Below, piece by piece: positions 17,272 to 26,217 of a stretch of 64,000 bases of DNA; positions within the stretch are counted from its first letter, which is position 1; every line of letters begins with the position of its first letter. The position numbers were made by a program, and so were the translations under genes. The stretch is taken from NCBI GenBank assembly GCA_934183305.1, contig CAKPSF010000005.1, positions 40,180 through 104,179 of the forward strand. Direction: 5' to 3'. This stretch comes from an uncultured Clostridia bacterium (GTDB lineage: Bacteria > Bacillota > Clostridia > TANB77 > CAG-508). The notes below the pieces were generated by a model. The model did not search any database and had not been told where the DNA came from. It saw only the letters and a program-made list of their open reading frames with translations.

Positions 17272-18747
17272 TTAACGCTGTTGTTCATTTTGAATTGTCT
17301 TACTTTTTGGTAATTCTCCTGTTATGTTTCTATCCTTATATAATTCTTCTTCGCCTAATGTTTCGATTCCAATATATTCTTCCAATTTATATATTGTTTT
17401 ATTTTCTATTTCATCACATACTTTTTCATCATTACACAATGCATTTTTATATTTTGTTATGTCATCCTTATCTAACCATGCGACTCGTTTTGCATAGTCT
17501 CCCTTTGTTTCTTTGTCGAAAACAGCACACATATTCTTTTTTGCTAAAAAAATATTAGAAATCGCTCTAGCTGTTCTTCCATTACCATCTGGAAAAGGAT
17601 GAATATGTATAAATCTAAAATGCATTTTTGCAACTTGTCTTATATATTCTTCTTTATTCATGTTGTCTGCATTTTCAATTAGTTCACTACACTGTTCAGC
17701 ATATAATTTCATAGCCTGTGGAACGTCTCTAAAATTAACAAATCCAACATCTCTTTCTTTTACTCCAACATTTATACTTCTATACCCATTTTCATAATAA
17801 TATTCTTGTCTTTTTCTGTTTATATTTCTATTTATACTTATTATTTGTTCTTCAATTTTTTCTGGTTCCTTTTCAAATTCCGTTCCTAAAGCTTTAAGTT
17901 GTCCAGTTATATTAGCATATATATCTTTTATTTCTTCTAATCCATTATTAGGATTCTCAAATGTTCCCAATATATCAAATAAATTATTTGATATATTAGA
18001 AAGCATACCATTATATCCTCTGCTCTTCTTTTCTCCTATAACCTCTAAAGAAGTTCCTTGTACCTCGTCATCAATTAAAGTTTGCATTATTTTATTATTT
18101 CCAAGAATATTATAAATAAAATATTTTGACATATTTTCTATTTTGTCATCACTTAAATCTGTATTGCTTCTTAAATATTGTGAGTATCTATTTAAAAGTT
18201 CGTTATCTGTTATTTCTTTTCTACTTAAAGGGTTGAATATTCTAGAAAAGAAATGTTTTTTAGATAATTGAGGTGTTTGCTTTGAAAGTCTGGCTACATA
18301 TGGTTTTATAACGTTTTGTATTAATTCTTCCTTATTGTTTTCTCCAAGCAATATACTAGTAAAATTATCCGGAAAAGGTTTGTCCATTTCTAAATATGGT
18401 AATCCATTTTCAGAGACTCTCTTTTCAATCTTCATAGCTTTTGTTATTCCTGGTACTCCTCTTTGATTAGTTAATTTAGCTACTAATGTATTTTTAATTT
18501 CTCCTTTATCGCAAAGCAATTGTTCAACAATTTCACGTACTGTTTTTATATCTATATCGCTTTCATGTCTCTTTTTAATACCATTTTTATCTACATATGT
18601 TGCTTTACATTCGTTAGTTAGTACTTCTATTATCTCTCTTATTTCATCATCATAATAACTAATTCCAAACAAAGTAGCTAGTCCTTTTCCATTTTTAAGA
18701 GATTCATATAAACTTCTTGCTTTTTCAACTCTTTCGTTTTTCTCCAT
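17272..18747 (-). CDS. Fic-domain protein (putative AMP transferase)
   Basis: The 491-residue protein has the complete Fic signature HPFPDGNGRTAR (His383 to Arg391) in its C-terminal third, preceded by the helix-rich Fic fold (MHFRFIHI). Active Fic enzymes transfer AMP or other nucleotides to Ser/Thr/Tyr of target proteins, and some are toxins. The first 330 residues are not recognised and include an N-terminal helical region. A segment EVQGTSLEV near 228-236 could correspond to the inhibitory helix with Gln in place of Glu, but that alignment is weak. No antitoxin gene is adjacent; it has its own perfect promoter, and a small gene is divergent. Confidence 0.85.
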   Translation of the reverse strand: MEKNERVEKARSLYESLKNGKGLATLFGISYYDDEIREIIEVLTNECKATYVDKNGIKKRHESDIDIKTVREIVEQLLCDKGEIKNTLVAKLTNQRGVPGITKAMKIEKRVSENGLPYLEMDKPFPDNFTSILLGENNKEELIQNVIKPYVARLSKQTPQLSKKHFFSRIFNPLSRKEITDNELLNRYSQYLRSNTDLSDDKIENMSKYFIYNILGNNKIMQTLIDDEVQGTSLEVIGEKKSRGYNGMLSNISNNLFDILGTFENPNNGLEEIKDIYANITGQLKALGTEFEKEPEKIEEQIISINRNINRKRQEYYYENGYRSINVGVKERDVGFVNFRDVPQAMKLYAEQCSELIENADNMNKEEYIRQVAKMHFRFIHIHPFPDGNGRTARAISNIFLAKKNMCAVFDKETKGDYAKRVAWLDKDDITKYKNALCNDEKVCDEIENKTIYKLEEYIGIETLGEEELYKDRNITGELPKSKTIQNEQQR

Positions 18748-18782
18748 ATTTACTTTCTCACCTTTAAAAAACTTCTTAGACT

Positions 18783-18811
18783 ATTATATTTATAATTATT
18801 TTATTTGTCAA
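18783..18811 (-). promoter_or_regulatory. Consensus sigma-A promoter of the Fic gene
   Basis: On the minus strand TTGACA (18806-18811), 17 bases, TATAAT (18783-18788). The divergent small gene's promoter starts 20 bases away, so the two could interfere or share regulation. Confidence 0.8.
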
Positions 18812-18830
18812 TTGGCTTGCATATCGTATT

Positions 18831-18859
18831 TTGATTTTGGGTAAAATTTATGTTATAAT
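18831..18859 (+). promoter_or_regulatory. Sigma-A promoter of the 58-residue orphan gene
   Basis: TTGATT (18831-18836), 17 bases, TATAAT (18854-18859), then about 40 bases to the RBS AAGGAG. Confidence 0.75.
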
Positions 18860-18908
18860 TTAAATAATAGTTAAATATTTAGCTATAAAAAAATAAGGAG
18901 TGTGTTTT

Positions 18909-19085
18909 ATGAAAAAAGATTGTTTCATCTCACCAAAAGGCGTTCCAACAAGAGAAATGGCAGAAAATCTTCTTAAAAAAATACGGAAAGAACATTTTTT
19001 TGATTGGATTGTACTAGATTCCTATTTTGAAGAACGAAGCGATGGCTGGCACGTAGTATGCATTTATTCAAGCAGTCGAAGATAA
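18909..19085 (+). CDS. Small orphan protein, unknown
   Basis: The 58-residue product (MKKDCFISPKGVPTREMAEN ... GWHVVCIYSSSRR) appears to be a small alpha/beta domain. AAGGAG at 18895-18900 is 8 bases before the ATG at 18909; an in-frame GTG at 18900 overlaps the RBS and is rejected. The gene has a good promoter and a good terminator of its own and is divergent from the Fic gene, so a link with Fic (for instance as a partner) is possible but unproven. I do not recognise the family. Confidence 0.65.
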   Translation: MKKDCFISPKGVPTREMAENLLKKIRKEHFFDWIVLDSYFEERSDGWHVVCIYSSSRR

Positions 19086-19092
19086 AACACAG

Positions 19093-19125
19093 AAAAAGAG
19101 TGAATCAACTGATTCGCTCTTTTTT
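19093..19125. terminator. Bidirectional terminator between convergent genes
   Basis: A 14-bp stem (19093-19106 with 19111-19124, one G-U) has a 4-nt loop, a T-run on the plus strand and an A-run on the other side. It serves the 58-residue gene and the acidic 428-residue gene. Confidence 0.85.
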
Positions 19126-19136
19126 CATAAATAGAT

Positions 19137-20423
19137 TTAAAATTTATTGTGTTCATGATTATTTAGCATTTCATAATCTGCTTCTATATCTTGTACAATA
19201 TCTTCTGGTTTTTTTGGATTTTTATTAATCTCTCTTGCAAATCTTTCTTGCAAATTCTTTTTACTATCACCTAATTCATCAGCCCATTGCTCCCAAGTTT
19301 TGTCTGTTCCAGGAACAATATCTAATTCGCATACTTCATGTGTACTTCTATCTCCATCTGCATTTTCTTTTTTTATCTTATCAGTATCATCTCCATGATT
19401 TTCATGCATATCTGCTTCTAGGTCTATATTATCTCTATTGTGTATTCCTCTTCTTCCATCTATAATTTCTTGCATTTCCAAATCTGTTTGAATTCCAACA
19501 TTATCTGTTTCTAGTTGTACTTCAACCGGGTCATTGCCATCATGTGTTCTACCTCCAGAGTAAACCTCTGCATATCCTCCAACTTCTTTTTGTTCAATGG
19601 AAAGGTAGAAATTATTATCATTAATCCCTTTTGCTTTAAATCTTTTCATTGTCATATTTTTATTTTTCTCTGCATAACCGCCAAGTTCTAATTTGGTATT
19701 ATCATCATACATTGGGTTATCTCCAGTTGCATCATCCACAGCTAATACATCTGTAATTTTCTTTCCTCCAGATGTTTCTTCTATTCTTCTTCCTTTATTG
19801 TCTAACATTATTACAGTCAAGTCATCTGATAATTTTTTATCATCTTCTGTATTTGGATATGCAAAAGCCAATTCTTTAACTTCACTTGGCAACCTAAGTT
19901 TTGTTCTTAAAGTATGTATTTTATCAACATAAGCTTTGTCTACATCTACTGTTTGAATTATGTATTTTGGTTTTTCTCTAGTGCTTTTACTATTCTCTTT
20001 CTTTTTGTCATCTTTTTCTTTTAACTTTTCTTGCTCTAACTGTTCTAATCCATCACTTTTTAGTTCTTTATCTTGATTATTTTCTGGTTCTTCTTCATTT
20101 TCTTTCGTTTTATTTATAACATCTTTTATTGGTTCTGGTGACTCATATTTTAACATCAACTCACTAAAATCAACTTCTTCACCATTCAAATAACACATTC
20201 TTGAGGTTTCTTTTGTGTCTGGATCTTCAACCACAACAACGCAAAGATCAAATTCTTCTTTTTGATTTGTTTGTTTATTAATCAATTCAACCTTCTTATT
20301 ATAATGTATAACATCTTTTATTATACAATTTTCATAACCAATATGATTGTTTTTTAAATCATGTTCTGCTTTTGCCTTTATCTCTTTTAACTTTTCTAAC
20401 AACTCTTCTCTCTTCTTATCCAT
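19137..20423 (-). CDS. Acidic, charged protein of unknown function
   Basis: The 428-residue form starts MDKKREELLEKLKEIKAKAE; AAAGGTG six bases upstream of the ATG at 20423 supports it over a longer ORF overlapping rimO. An N-terminal predicted coiled coil is followed by a small beta-rich region (CIIKDVIHYNKKVELINK ... LCVVVVEDPDTKE), a strongly charged Glu/Lys linker (about 115-160) and a C-terminal half rich in Asp, Gly and Asn with repeated short phrases such as GGYAEKNKNM and GGYAEVYSGG. There are no membrane segments. I do not recognise a family. It lies just after rimO, 34 bp from its stop codon. Confidence 0.6.
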   Translation of the reverse strand: MDKKREELLEKLKEIKAKAEHDLKNNHIGYENCIIKDVIHYNKKVELINKQTNQKEEFDLCVVVVEDPDTKETSRMCYLNGEEVDFSELMLKYESPEPIKDVINKTKENEEEPENNQDKELKSDGLEQLEQEKLKEKDDKKKENSKSTREKPKYIIQTVDVDKAYVDKIHTLRTKLRLPSEVKELAFAYPNTEDDKKLSDDLTVIMLDNKGRRIEETSGGKKITDVLAVDDATGDNPMYDDNTKLELGGYAEKNKNMTMKRFKAKGINDNNFYLSIEQKEVGGYAEVYSGGRTHDGNDPVEVQLETDNVGIQTDLEMQEIIDGRRGIHNRDNIDLEADMHENHGDDTDKIKKENADGDRSTHEVCELDIVPGTDKTWEQWADELGDSKKNLQERFAREINKNPKKPEDIVQDIEADYEMLNNHEHNKF

Positions 20424-20457
20424 AAAAAGCACCTTTTCCTTTCTTTTAGTGCAAAAT

Positions 20458-21780
20458 TTATTTTTTATATTCACCAATTAAGTCATAGTCTTTTATATCT
20501 ATAATTTTACAATTAATGAACTTATTAATCAAGTCCTCATTGCCATTATTTTTTATATACACAACGCCATCCATTTCAGGAATATCCATTTTAGTTCTTC
20601 CTATCCAATGTTTATTGTCAAAAGTTTTATTTTCTATTAAAGTTTCATATATGTTGCCTATTCTCTTTTCTAGGTTCTCTCTTGATATTTCTTGTTGTAG
20701 ATTCATTATTTTATTGTATCTAGATTTTTTTGTATTGCCGTGTATTTGATTTGGCAATTTTTCTGCTGGTGTTCCATCTTCTTTTGAATACATAAATACC
20801 CCTAGTCTATCAAACTTTGTTTCTTTTACAAAATTATATAATTCCTCAAAATCCTTTTTTGTTTCTCCTGGAAATCCAACAATTAATGATGTTCTCAATA
20901 TTGCTTCTGGTATCTCTTTTCTAATTTTTTGAATTAACTCATGAATACTTTTTGAATTACTTTTTCTATTCATTCTTTTTAATACTGAATCTGAGATATG
21001 TTGAAGTGGTATATCAAAGTACTTACATATTTTATCATTTTCTTTTACAACTTTTATTAATTCATCTGTTATTGTTTCTGGATATGCATATAAAAATCTA
21101 ATCCACCTTATACCATCAATTTTTGAGATTTCATTTAGTAATTCTGCTAGTCTTGTTTTGCCATATAAATCAATTCCATATTTAGTTGTATCTTGAGCAA
21201 TAACTATAATTTCTTCATAACCCTGTTTAGCTAAACTTTGGGCTTCTTGTATTATATCTTCAAATTTTCTACTTACTAAAGGTCCTCTTATATACGGAAT
21301 TGCACAATATGTACATCTATTACTACAACCCTCTGCAATTCTTAAATAAGCTGTTTTACTTCCTGTTGTTATAACTTTATCTAAATAATTATCTAATCTA
21401 TTAAAATCTTTTTCTTCTTCATAGTCCTCTTTTTCTATTAATTTATCTATTTCATGTTCAAATTCATTATAGTCTGAAAACTTAATAAACAAATCCACTT
21501 CAGGCAAAGATTTCTCTAATTCTTTTTTATATCTTTCTACTAAACATCCCATTGCAATTAGATATTTGCATCTATTCTTTTTATATTCTGCCATTTCTAA
21601 AATTGTATTAATAGCTTCCTCTTTTGCTGATTCTATAAATCCACAAGTATTAATTACTATAATATCTGCTTGTTTTGGGTCATTTACAATATTATATTTT
21701 TTATTTTTAAATATTCCAATTGCTATCTCTGTATCTACTAAATTTTTACTGCATCCAAGTGATATAAATCCTACGTTCAT
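20458..21780 (-). CDS. rimO: Ribosomal protein uS12 methylthiotransferase
   Basis: This 440-residue radical-SAM enzyme adds a methylthio group to Asp88 of ribosomal protein S12. It has the N-terminal MTTase domain (MNVGFISLGCSKNLVDTE with three Cys for a second cluster), the radical-SAM motif GCSNRCTYCAIP near residue 150 and a C-terminal TRAM domain. The RBS GGAGGAATAATA precedes the ATG. RimO is separated from MtaB (59461-60765), which has CDRFCSYC, by the SLGCSKN start and IRGPLVSR. Confidence 0.95.
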   Translation of the reverse strand: MNVGFISLGCSKNLVDTEIAIGIFKNKKYNIVNDPKQADIIVINTCGFIESAKEEAINTILEMAEYKKNRCKYLIAMGCLVERYKKELEKSLPEVDLFIKFSDYNEFEHEIDKLIEKEDYEEEKDFNRLDNYLDKVITTGSKTAYLRIAEGCSNRCTYCAIPYIRGPLVSRKFEDIIQEAQSLAKQGYEEIIVIAQDTTKYGIDLYGKTRLAELLNEISKIDGIRWIRFLYAYPETITDELIKVVKENDKICKYFDIPLQHISDSVLKRMNRKSNSKSIHELIQKIRKEIPEAILRTSLIVGFPGETKKDFEELYNFVKETKFDRLGVFMYSKEDGTPAEKLPNQIHGNTKKSRYNKIMNLQQEISRENLEKRIGNIYETLIENKTFDNKHWIGRTKMDIPEMDGVVYIKNNGNEDLINKFINCKIIDIKDYDLIGEYKK

Positions 21781-21837
21781 TATTATTCCTCCATACTATT
21801 ATATTTTAGCATAAATAATACATTTTTTCTAGTAATA

Positions 21838-21873
21838 TAAAAAAATTAGTAGTACATAATTGTACCACTAATT
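21838..21873 (-). terminator. Terminator after the beta-helix pilin-like gene
   Basis: Arms 21844-21856 and 21861-21873 (13 bp with one G-U) and a 4-nt loop, followed on the minus strand by a T-run. Confidence 0.8.
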
Positions 21874-21878
21874 CATAT

Positions 21879-23727
21879 TTATCTTTTATATTCTTCATTT
21901 GTAAATTCCACTCTATCCACACTTGATACATTTGCTTCTGTTATATTTGTTCCTTTTCCTACAAATAATTTTTGATTTTCATCTATTCTCATCTTTTTTC
22001 CACTTTCAATTGTTGAATTACTTATATATAACTGGTTATTTGTTTCTCCATCTGAACCTCTTAATACTCCCATTGTTCCACTAACAGATGTTATTGTGCA
22101 TCCATTCATATATACTTTATTATTCGAATTGTTTGCTGCTGTTCCTCCTCCTATATAGAAGCTTCCTCCATGTGCGAGTGAAAATTTGCTTTCATCATGT
22201 TTTCCTTTATACTCTCCACTTTTTATTGTTGCATTCTCTATATATGCTTCTCCATTTTCTCCTTGTGCAAAATATATTCCTCCATGTCCATACCCATCAA
22301 ATGTTCCTCCATATACATATAGCTTTGCATCTGCACGATTAGTAATTCCTGAATGAAGTCCATAAATACTTCCTGAATAAAAAATTAATTCTCCATAATT
22401 ACTAATTCCTATTGAATAACTAGTATCTACTGATGAACCTTCTGCATCTGCAAATACATTTGTATTTGTAATTGACATCTTTGAATCTTTGTTAGCATTC
22501 GAAATTCCATATGCAGCCTTTGCATCAGAATTAACATTTATTTCTGATCTTTCAATATCCATTTTTTTAATACTATTAATCAAAATTCCATATGCAGTAC
22601 TTTTATTAGAATTAGAATTCACTTTAATATTAGTAATTTCTGATGATACAGATTCCTTCTGTGCTACTATTCCGTATACAGGTCCGTTCAATAGAATCTT
22701 CTCTTATAATAGAATCTCGAATATTCATAATACCACTTAAAGATGCTATACCAATTGTTTGTTGTTTTTCAGAATAAGTTTCTAAATTTATATTTGTAAC
22801 CTCTACGGTTCCAGAATTTTGTATACCTGTAACCATTCCCTGAGTTGACTTTACTTTTAAAGTAAAACTATTAATAGCAACTTCCCCCGCTACTATTCTT
22901 ATTCCATCCGCCAATCCATTTAATGCTGTACATTCTATATTTGAATTTTCTAATTTAGCATTAGTAGCTTGTATTTGCATTCCTCTTGCACCATTGTTAG
23001 CATTTTCAGCATATATTTTACATTTTCTCATATAAAATTCATTTGCTACTTTTACTTTTACTAGTAATGCTGTTCCCGAACTATTAATATTATTTACGTA
23101 TTCTCCACCTATTAAATTAAAGTTTTCTCCTTCTGCGTCTATTAATATAAAATTTGAAGTTATAGTTTCATTAATTTTAGTTTCTATTTTGCTTCCTTTT
23201 AGCATTCCATTTATTGTTGCTGTTGTTGATGTGTCAAAAACTATACCTGAGGTACTTGTTGTAAAACTTAGTGTGTTTCCTCCTAAATTAAATATAGCAT
23301 TTTTACTTATTGTTAGTTTATTTGCTTCTTCTGTATCTTTTAACAATACAACTGTTACATTATTGTTTTCATCTTTATATATTCCTGCAACTGCATTTTC
23401 TTTTGTTGAATCTGCATTTGCTGTTGTTTCTCCGTTCACATCAGCTATTGCTTTACTTAAGGTTGTATAATATGAAAATTCATATTTTTCTTGTAACTCT
23501 GCTACTGTTGGCATTATTTCTTGTGTATCTAGTACACCTTCATAATATTTTAATAAATCTTCTTCTCTTTTAGTCGCATCTATATAATCTTTTTGGGCGT
23601 TTCTCGCATGCGCTATTATTCCATCTCCTGTTATTGCATTTATTGCTACTACTGCTAATATTAATAACACAACAATTGTTATTATTAATGCAATTAGGGT
23701 AATTCCTTTATTCTTTTTTCGTTCCAT
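21879..23727 (-). pseudogene. Pilin-like surface protein with beta-helix passenger, frameshifted
   Basis: The first frame starts MERKKNKGITLIALIITI, a prepilin-type leader and hydrophobic helix (KG^ITLIA; Glu5 of canonical pilins is Ala). It continues into a passenger of short repeats such as IENSNIEC and INSFTLKV typical of a right-handed parallel beta-helix. This frame ends at 22630, but the repeats continue in another frame from about 22690 (NGPVYGIVAQKES ...) to the stop at 21879. Removing a single G (plus-strand C at about 22689) gives DSINGPVYGI and a continuous protein of about 615 residues. The RBS AAAGGAGGAG precedes the ATG. A close relative is at 62873-64000. The indel may be real, a phase switch, or an assembly error. 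Confidence 0.8.
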
Positions 23728-23769
23728 ATTTTTCTCCTCCTTTGAATTTCTATTTATAAATTTAAACGC

Positions 23770-23800
23770 AAAAAAGACAGGTAAAAAATTTACCCGTCTC
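23770..23800 (-). terminator. Leader terminator/attenuator in front of the beta-helix pilin-like gene
   Basis: Arms 23775-23785 and 23789-23799 form an 11-bp stem with one G-U pair, followed on the minus strand by six T. It lies within the transcribed leader, 43 bases before the pilin-like ATG, so expression needs read-through. The equivalent hairpin at 28147-28176 has a different sequence but the same position. Confidence 0.75.
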
Positions 23801-23848
23801 TTGCATATATCTTTAATAAAGCATATTTCATGCTTTTTTTATTATTTT

Positions 23849-23905
23849 TTAGATTACATTGTGTGTGTGTGTGTGTACAGCCTCAATAGTTACAACGTTT
23901 TTCAT
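23849..23905 (-). CDS. Short leader ORF with (CA)8 tract, early-stop phase
   Basis: The ORF encodes MKNVVTIEAVHTHTHNVI (18 residues), preceded by AAGGAG and ATG at 23905. The HTHTH part is made by a (CA)8 microsatellite. It shares its first ten codons with the leader ORF at 28164-28286 (four differences). In this copy the repeat length puts translation out of the downstream conserved frame, and it stops 48 bases before the terminator stem. In the alternative frame the downstream sequence would encode QCNLKNNKKSM and KYALLKIYARDG, almost the same as the other copy. It is probably regulatory rather than a functional peptide. Confidence 0.6.
   Translation of the reverse strand: MKNVVTIEAVHTHTHNVI
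23861..23876. repeat. Dinucleotide microsatellite (GT)8
   Basis: Eight GT units inside the leader ORF of the beta-helix pilin-like gene, shorter than the homologous tract at 28232-28257. Confidence 0.9.
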
Positions 23906-23948
23906 TTACTTTCTCCTTCTTTTGTTCTTATTTTACATTTGTAATTTT

Positions 23949-23977
23949 ATTGTATATTTAATCTATTGCTTTGTCAA
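23949..23977 (-). promoter_or_regulatory. Sigma-A promoter of the beta-helix pilin-like gene
   Basis: On the minus strand TTGACA (23972-23977), 17 bases, TACAAT (23949-23954). It overlaps the 3' end of murI and sets a leader of about 215 bases before the pilin-like ATG. Confidence 0.75.
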
Positions 23978-24733
23978 GTTTTTTAACATATTTTCTAGTT
24001 TAGTAGTATCTTCTACTTTTCTTCCTGAATAATAATATTCTATTTTTAAATTATTATTTCCAAGCAAGTCATTTTCTTGTAATACATTTTTCAGCCTATT
24101 TGCGACTCCCTTGCTTCCATCTATTATATTTGTATCTTTAGGCACTATTTTTTTAAGTTCTTCTTTAAAGAATGGAAAGTGCGTACAACCAAGAACTATT
24201 TCTGAATAATCTTGTAAATTAAAGTTTTTAAGTTGTTCATTTAAATATTCTTTAACATTGTTTGAACTAAAATCTCCCGCCTCTGCATATTCCACAAGTT
24301 TAGGCATTGCTATTAAATCTACAAACTCATCTGCATTAAATCTTTCTAATAAGTTATGCAATTTTTCTTCTCTTATTGTTGTTGGAGTTGCCATTATAAG
24401 CACCTTTTTTTGTCCTCTATTTTCTATTGCAGGTTTAGCTGCTGGCTCTATTCCTATTATTGGAAATGAATATTCTTTTCTTAAGTCATTTATTGCAATA
24501 CTTGTTGCTGTATTACATGCAATTACAATTGTTTTTACATTCTTGCTAATTAAAAATTTTACAGCTTCATTTATATATTTTTTTACTTCATCTTTAGGTT
24601 TAATTCCATATGGTACATTATCTGTATCTGCATAATATATATACTCTTCATTTGGTAGTATTTTTATTATTTCTCTTAATACTGTTAGTCCACCTATTCC
24701 AGAATCAAACACTCCTATTGGTCTATTGTTCAT
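23963..24733 (-). CDS. murI: Glutamate racemase
   Basis: This 256-residue enzyme makes D-glutamate for peptidoglycan. Both catalytic cysteine motifs are present: VIACNTATSIA (Cys about 73) and VLGCTHFPFF (Cys about 184), with the N-terminal GVFDSGIGGLTVL and substrate-binding YADTDNVPYG. The RBS ATAGGAG precedes the ATG. The gene is single; the promoter of the downstream pilin-like gene is embedded in its last codons. Confidence 0.95.
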   Translation of the reverse strand: MNNRPIGVFDSGIGGLTVLREIIKILPNEEYIYYADTDNVPYGIKPKDEVKKYINEAVKFLISKNVKTIVIACNTATSIAINDLRKEYSFPIIGIEPAAKPAIENRGQKKVLIMATPTTIREEKLHNLLERFNADEFVDLIAMPKLVEYAEAGDFSSNNVKEYLNEQLKNFNLQDYSEIVLGCTHFPFFKEELKKIVPKDTNIIDGSKGVANRLKNVLQENDLLGNNNLKIEYYYSGRKVEDTTKLENMLKNLTKQ

Positions 24734-24798
24734 ATTAATACTCCTATATTTATATTTTATATATATTAAATTTTTTTGTCAATGTTATTTTTCTTTTT

Positions 24799-25300
24799 TT
24801 ACCATATTCCAACATCATTTATATGCAAAAATCTAATATTTTCAAAATAGTATTCTGCCACACTTTTATGATAAGCATCTTCAGTATGAGTAGCAACAAA
24901 AATATTATCTAATCCGTTTCCGTTTCTTATCTACAATTATTAGACTATGTGAAAATCTTTGCATTGAACTAAATTTTAATTGAATTAAATCTCCTATTTC
25001 TAAATCATCTGCATTTTTTATTAACTCAGCTCTTGGTCCAACCCCTTTATTACTTACTAAAAAATTATACAAAAATTCTACTCCAGACCATGAAGGAGTT
25101 CTGTCTTTTATATTGTTATAATACCAACCAATATGTTTTTTATAATTCATAATTTTACTTCCAGCATATATGCACTGTGAAGCAAGTGATGTACAATCTC
25201 CACCAATTTCATCAAAATTATAATATAATGGATTTCTTTTATAAGCCCACTTTTGTGCGTATTTTACAACTTCTGCTCTATTATATTTTTTTGTTTTCAA
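24799..25300 (-). pseudogene. Amidase-like (PF12671 type) protein, frameshifted near its C-terminus
   Basis: The N-terminal frame has the putative amidase domain: YNRAEVVKYAQKWAYKRN, catalytic-type Cys in GGDCTSLASQ, and His in FSHSLIIVD. It stops at 24905 (KKRKRIR). The next frame carries the expected family ending, NGLDNIFVATHTEDAYHKS ... RFLHINDVGIW, with a stop at 24799. A one-base change in the AACGG-repeat stretch near 24925-24935 separates the halves. The intact product would be about 165 residues and is probably a cell-wall hydrolase domain without a visible signal peptide. The most likely start is TTG at 25300 after AGGTGA; that RBS is inside the preceding terminator. The indel may be real or a sequencing error. 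Confidence 0.7.
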
Positions 25301-25336
25301 AAAAATCACCTAACTAATTATATTTAGGTGATTTTC
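25301..25336 (-). terminator. Terminator after the lipid kinase gene, holding the amidase RBS
   Basis: On the minus strand AAAATCACCTAA pairs with TTAGGTGATTTT around a 10-nt loop and is followed by T residues. AGGTGA in the 3' arm is the only plausible RBS for the amidase gene, as at the proS/cysteine desulfurase junction. Confidence 0.7.
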
Positions 25337-25341
25337 TAATA

Positions 25342-26211
25342 TTAATTATTTATAAGTTTTTCAACAAATTCATTGTCATTATATACAGTAATTGCCTTCG
25401 GCAACAAATCAATTATAAATTTTTTATCTGTTAACTTTTCCCCATCCACATTAAAGGTTATTTCTTTTTCAATTTCTATTTCAACATGATTTGTTCTAAA
25501 TTTATGTACTTTCTTTTTTCCCTCATGTTTTCCATTTTTTAATTTTAATAATAATTTAATTATTCTAACTCTAGACATTTTATCTATAAAGTAAACATCT
25601 AGTAGTCCATCTGTTAACTGTGATTTAGGAGCTATTTTATAGCCTCCTCCATAATATGCGCCATTACATATACTTATAGTTGAATACTTAGCAGAAATAT
25701 TTTTTATTTTTGTTTTAAATATTGCTCTTTTAAATCTATAATTAAAAAATGTATATATTATACTAGCAGTATATAAATGCTTTGTAGGTATAATCGAACT
25801 TCTTAAATTATCTATATTATTTGCTACTTCTGCATCTAACCCAGCACAAGCAACATTTATGAAATATGTATTATTAATCTTTCCTAAGTCTATTACATTT
25901 TCACCATATGGAAGAGTTTTTATTGTTTTATAAGTATCATTTCCAGAACCAGACGGTATTATTGCTAATTTATTTTTTGTTCCAATTATTCCTGGTATTG
26001 TTCTCGTTAGGGTTCCATCTCCTCCAACAACATATATAACATTTTCTTCATTTTTATATTCTCTTGCAATATCAGCTCCACTTATTTTTTCTGTTATGTA
26101 TCTTATTTCATATTCAATTTGTTTTTCTCTACAAGCTTTTTTTATATTAGGTAGAATCTTCTTGTATTTTCCTCTTCCGGCAATTGCATTAATAACAAAT
26201 ATGTATTTCAT
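25342..26211 (-). CDS. Diacylglycerol kinase family lipid kinase (YegS/DagK/BmrU type)
   Basis: The 289-residue soluble protein has the DAGK catalytic domain: N-terminal FVINAIAGRGK, nucleotide-binding VVGGDGTLTR (GGDGT near residue 65) and PSGSGNDTYKT. A C-terminal beta-sandwich (about 150-285) carries VEIEIEKEITFNVDGEKL. Members phosphorylate diacylglycerol or related lipids, recycling lipids released during glycolipid and lipoteichoic acid synthesis. It lies 6 bp after the plsC-like gene, so the two probably act on membrane lipids together. Confidence 0.9.
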   Translation of the reverse strand: MKYIFVINAIAGRGKYKKILPNIKKACREKQIEYEIRYITEKISGADIAREYKNEENVIYVVGGDGTLTRTIPGIIGTKNKLAIIPSGSGNDTYKTIKTLPYGENVIDLGKINNTYFINVACAGLDAEVANNIDNLRSSIIPTKHLYTASIIYTFFNYRFKRAIFKTKIKNISAKYSTISICNGAYYGGGYKIAPKSQLTDGLLDVYFIDKMSRVRIIKLLLKLKNGKHEGKKKVHKFRTNHVEIEIEKEITFNVDGEKLTDKKFIIDLLPKAITVYNDNEFVEKLINN

Positions 26212-26217
26212 AATTAC

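Noticed and set aside
22630..22691. Independent start of a second protein at TTG 22691
   Set aside because: There is no RBS before the TTG and the protein would start in the middle of beta-helix repeats; a frameshift explains both halves.
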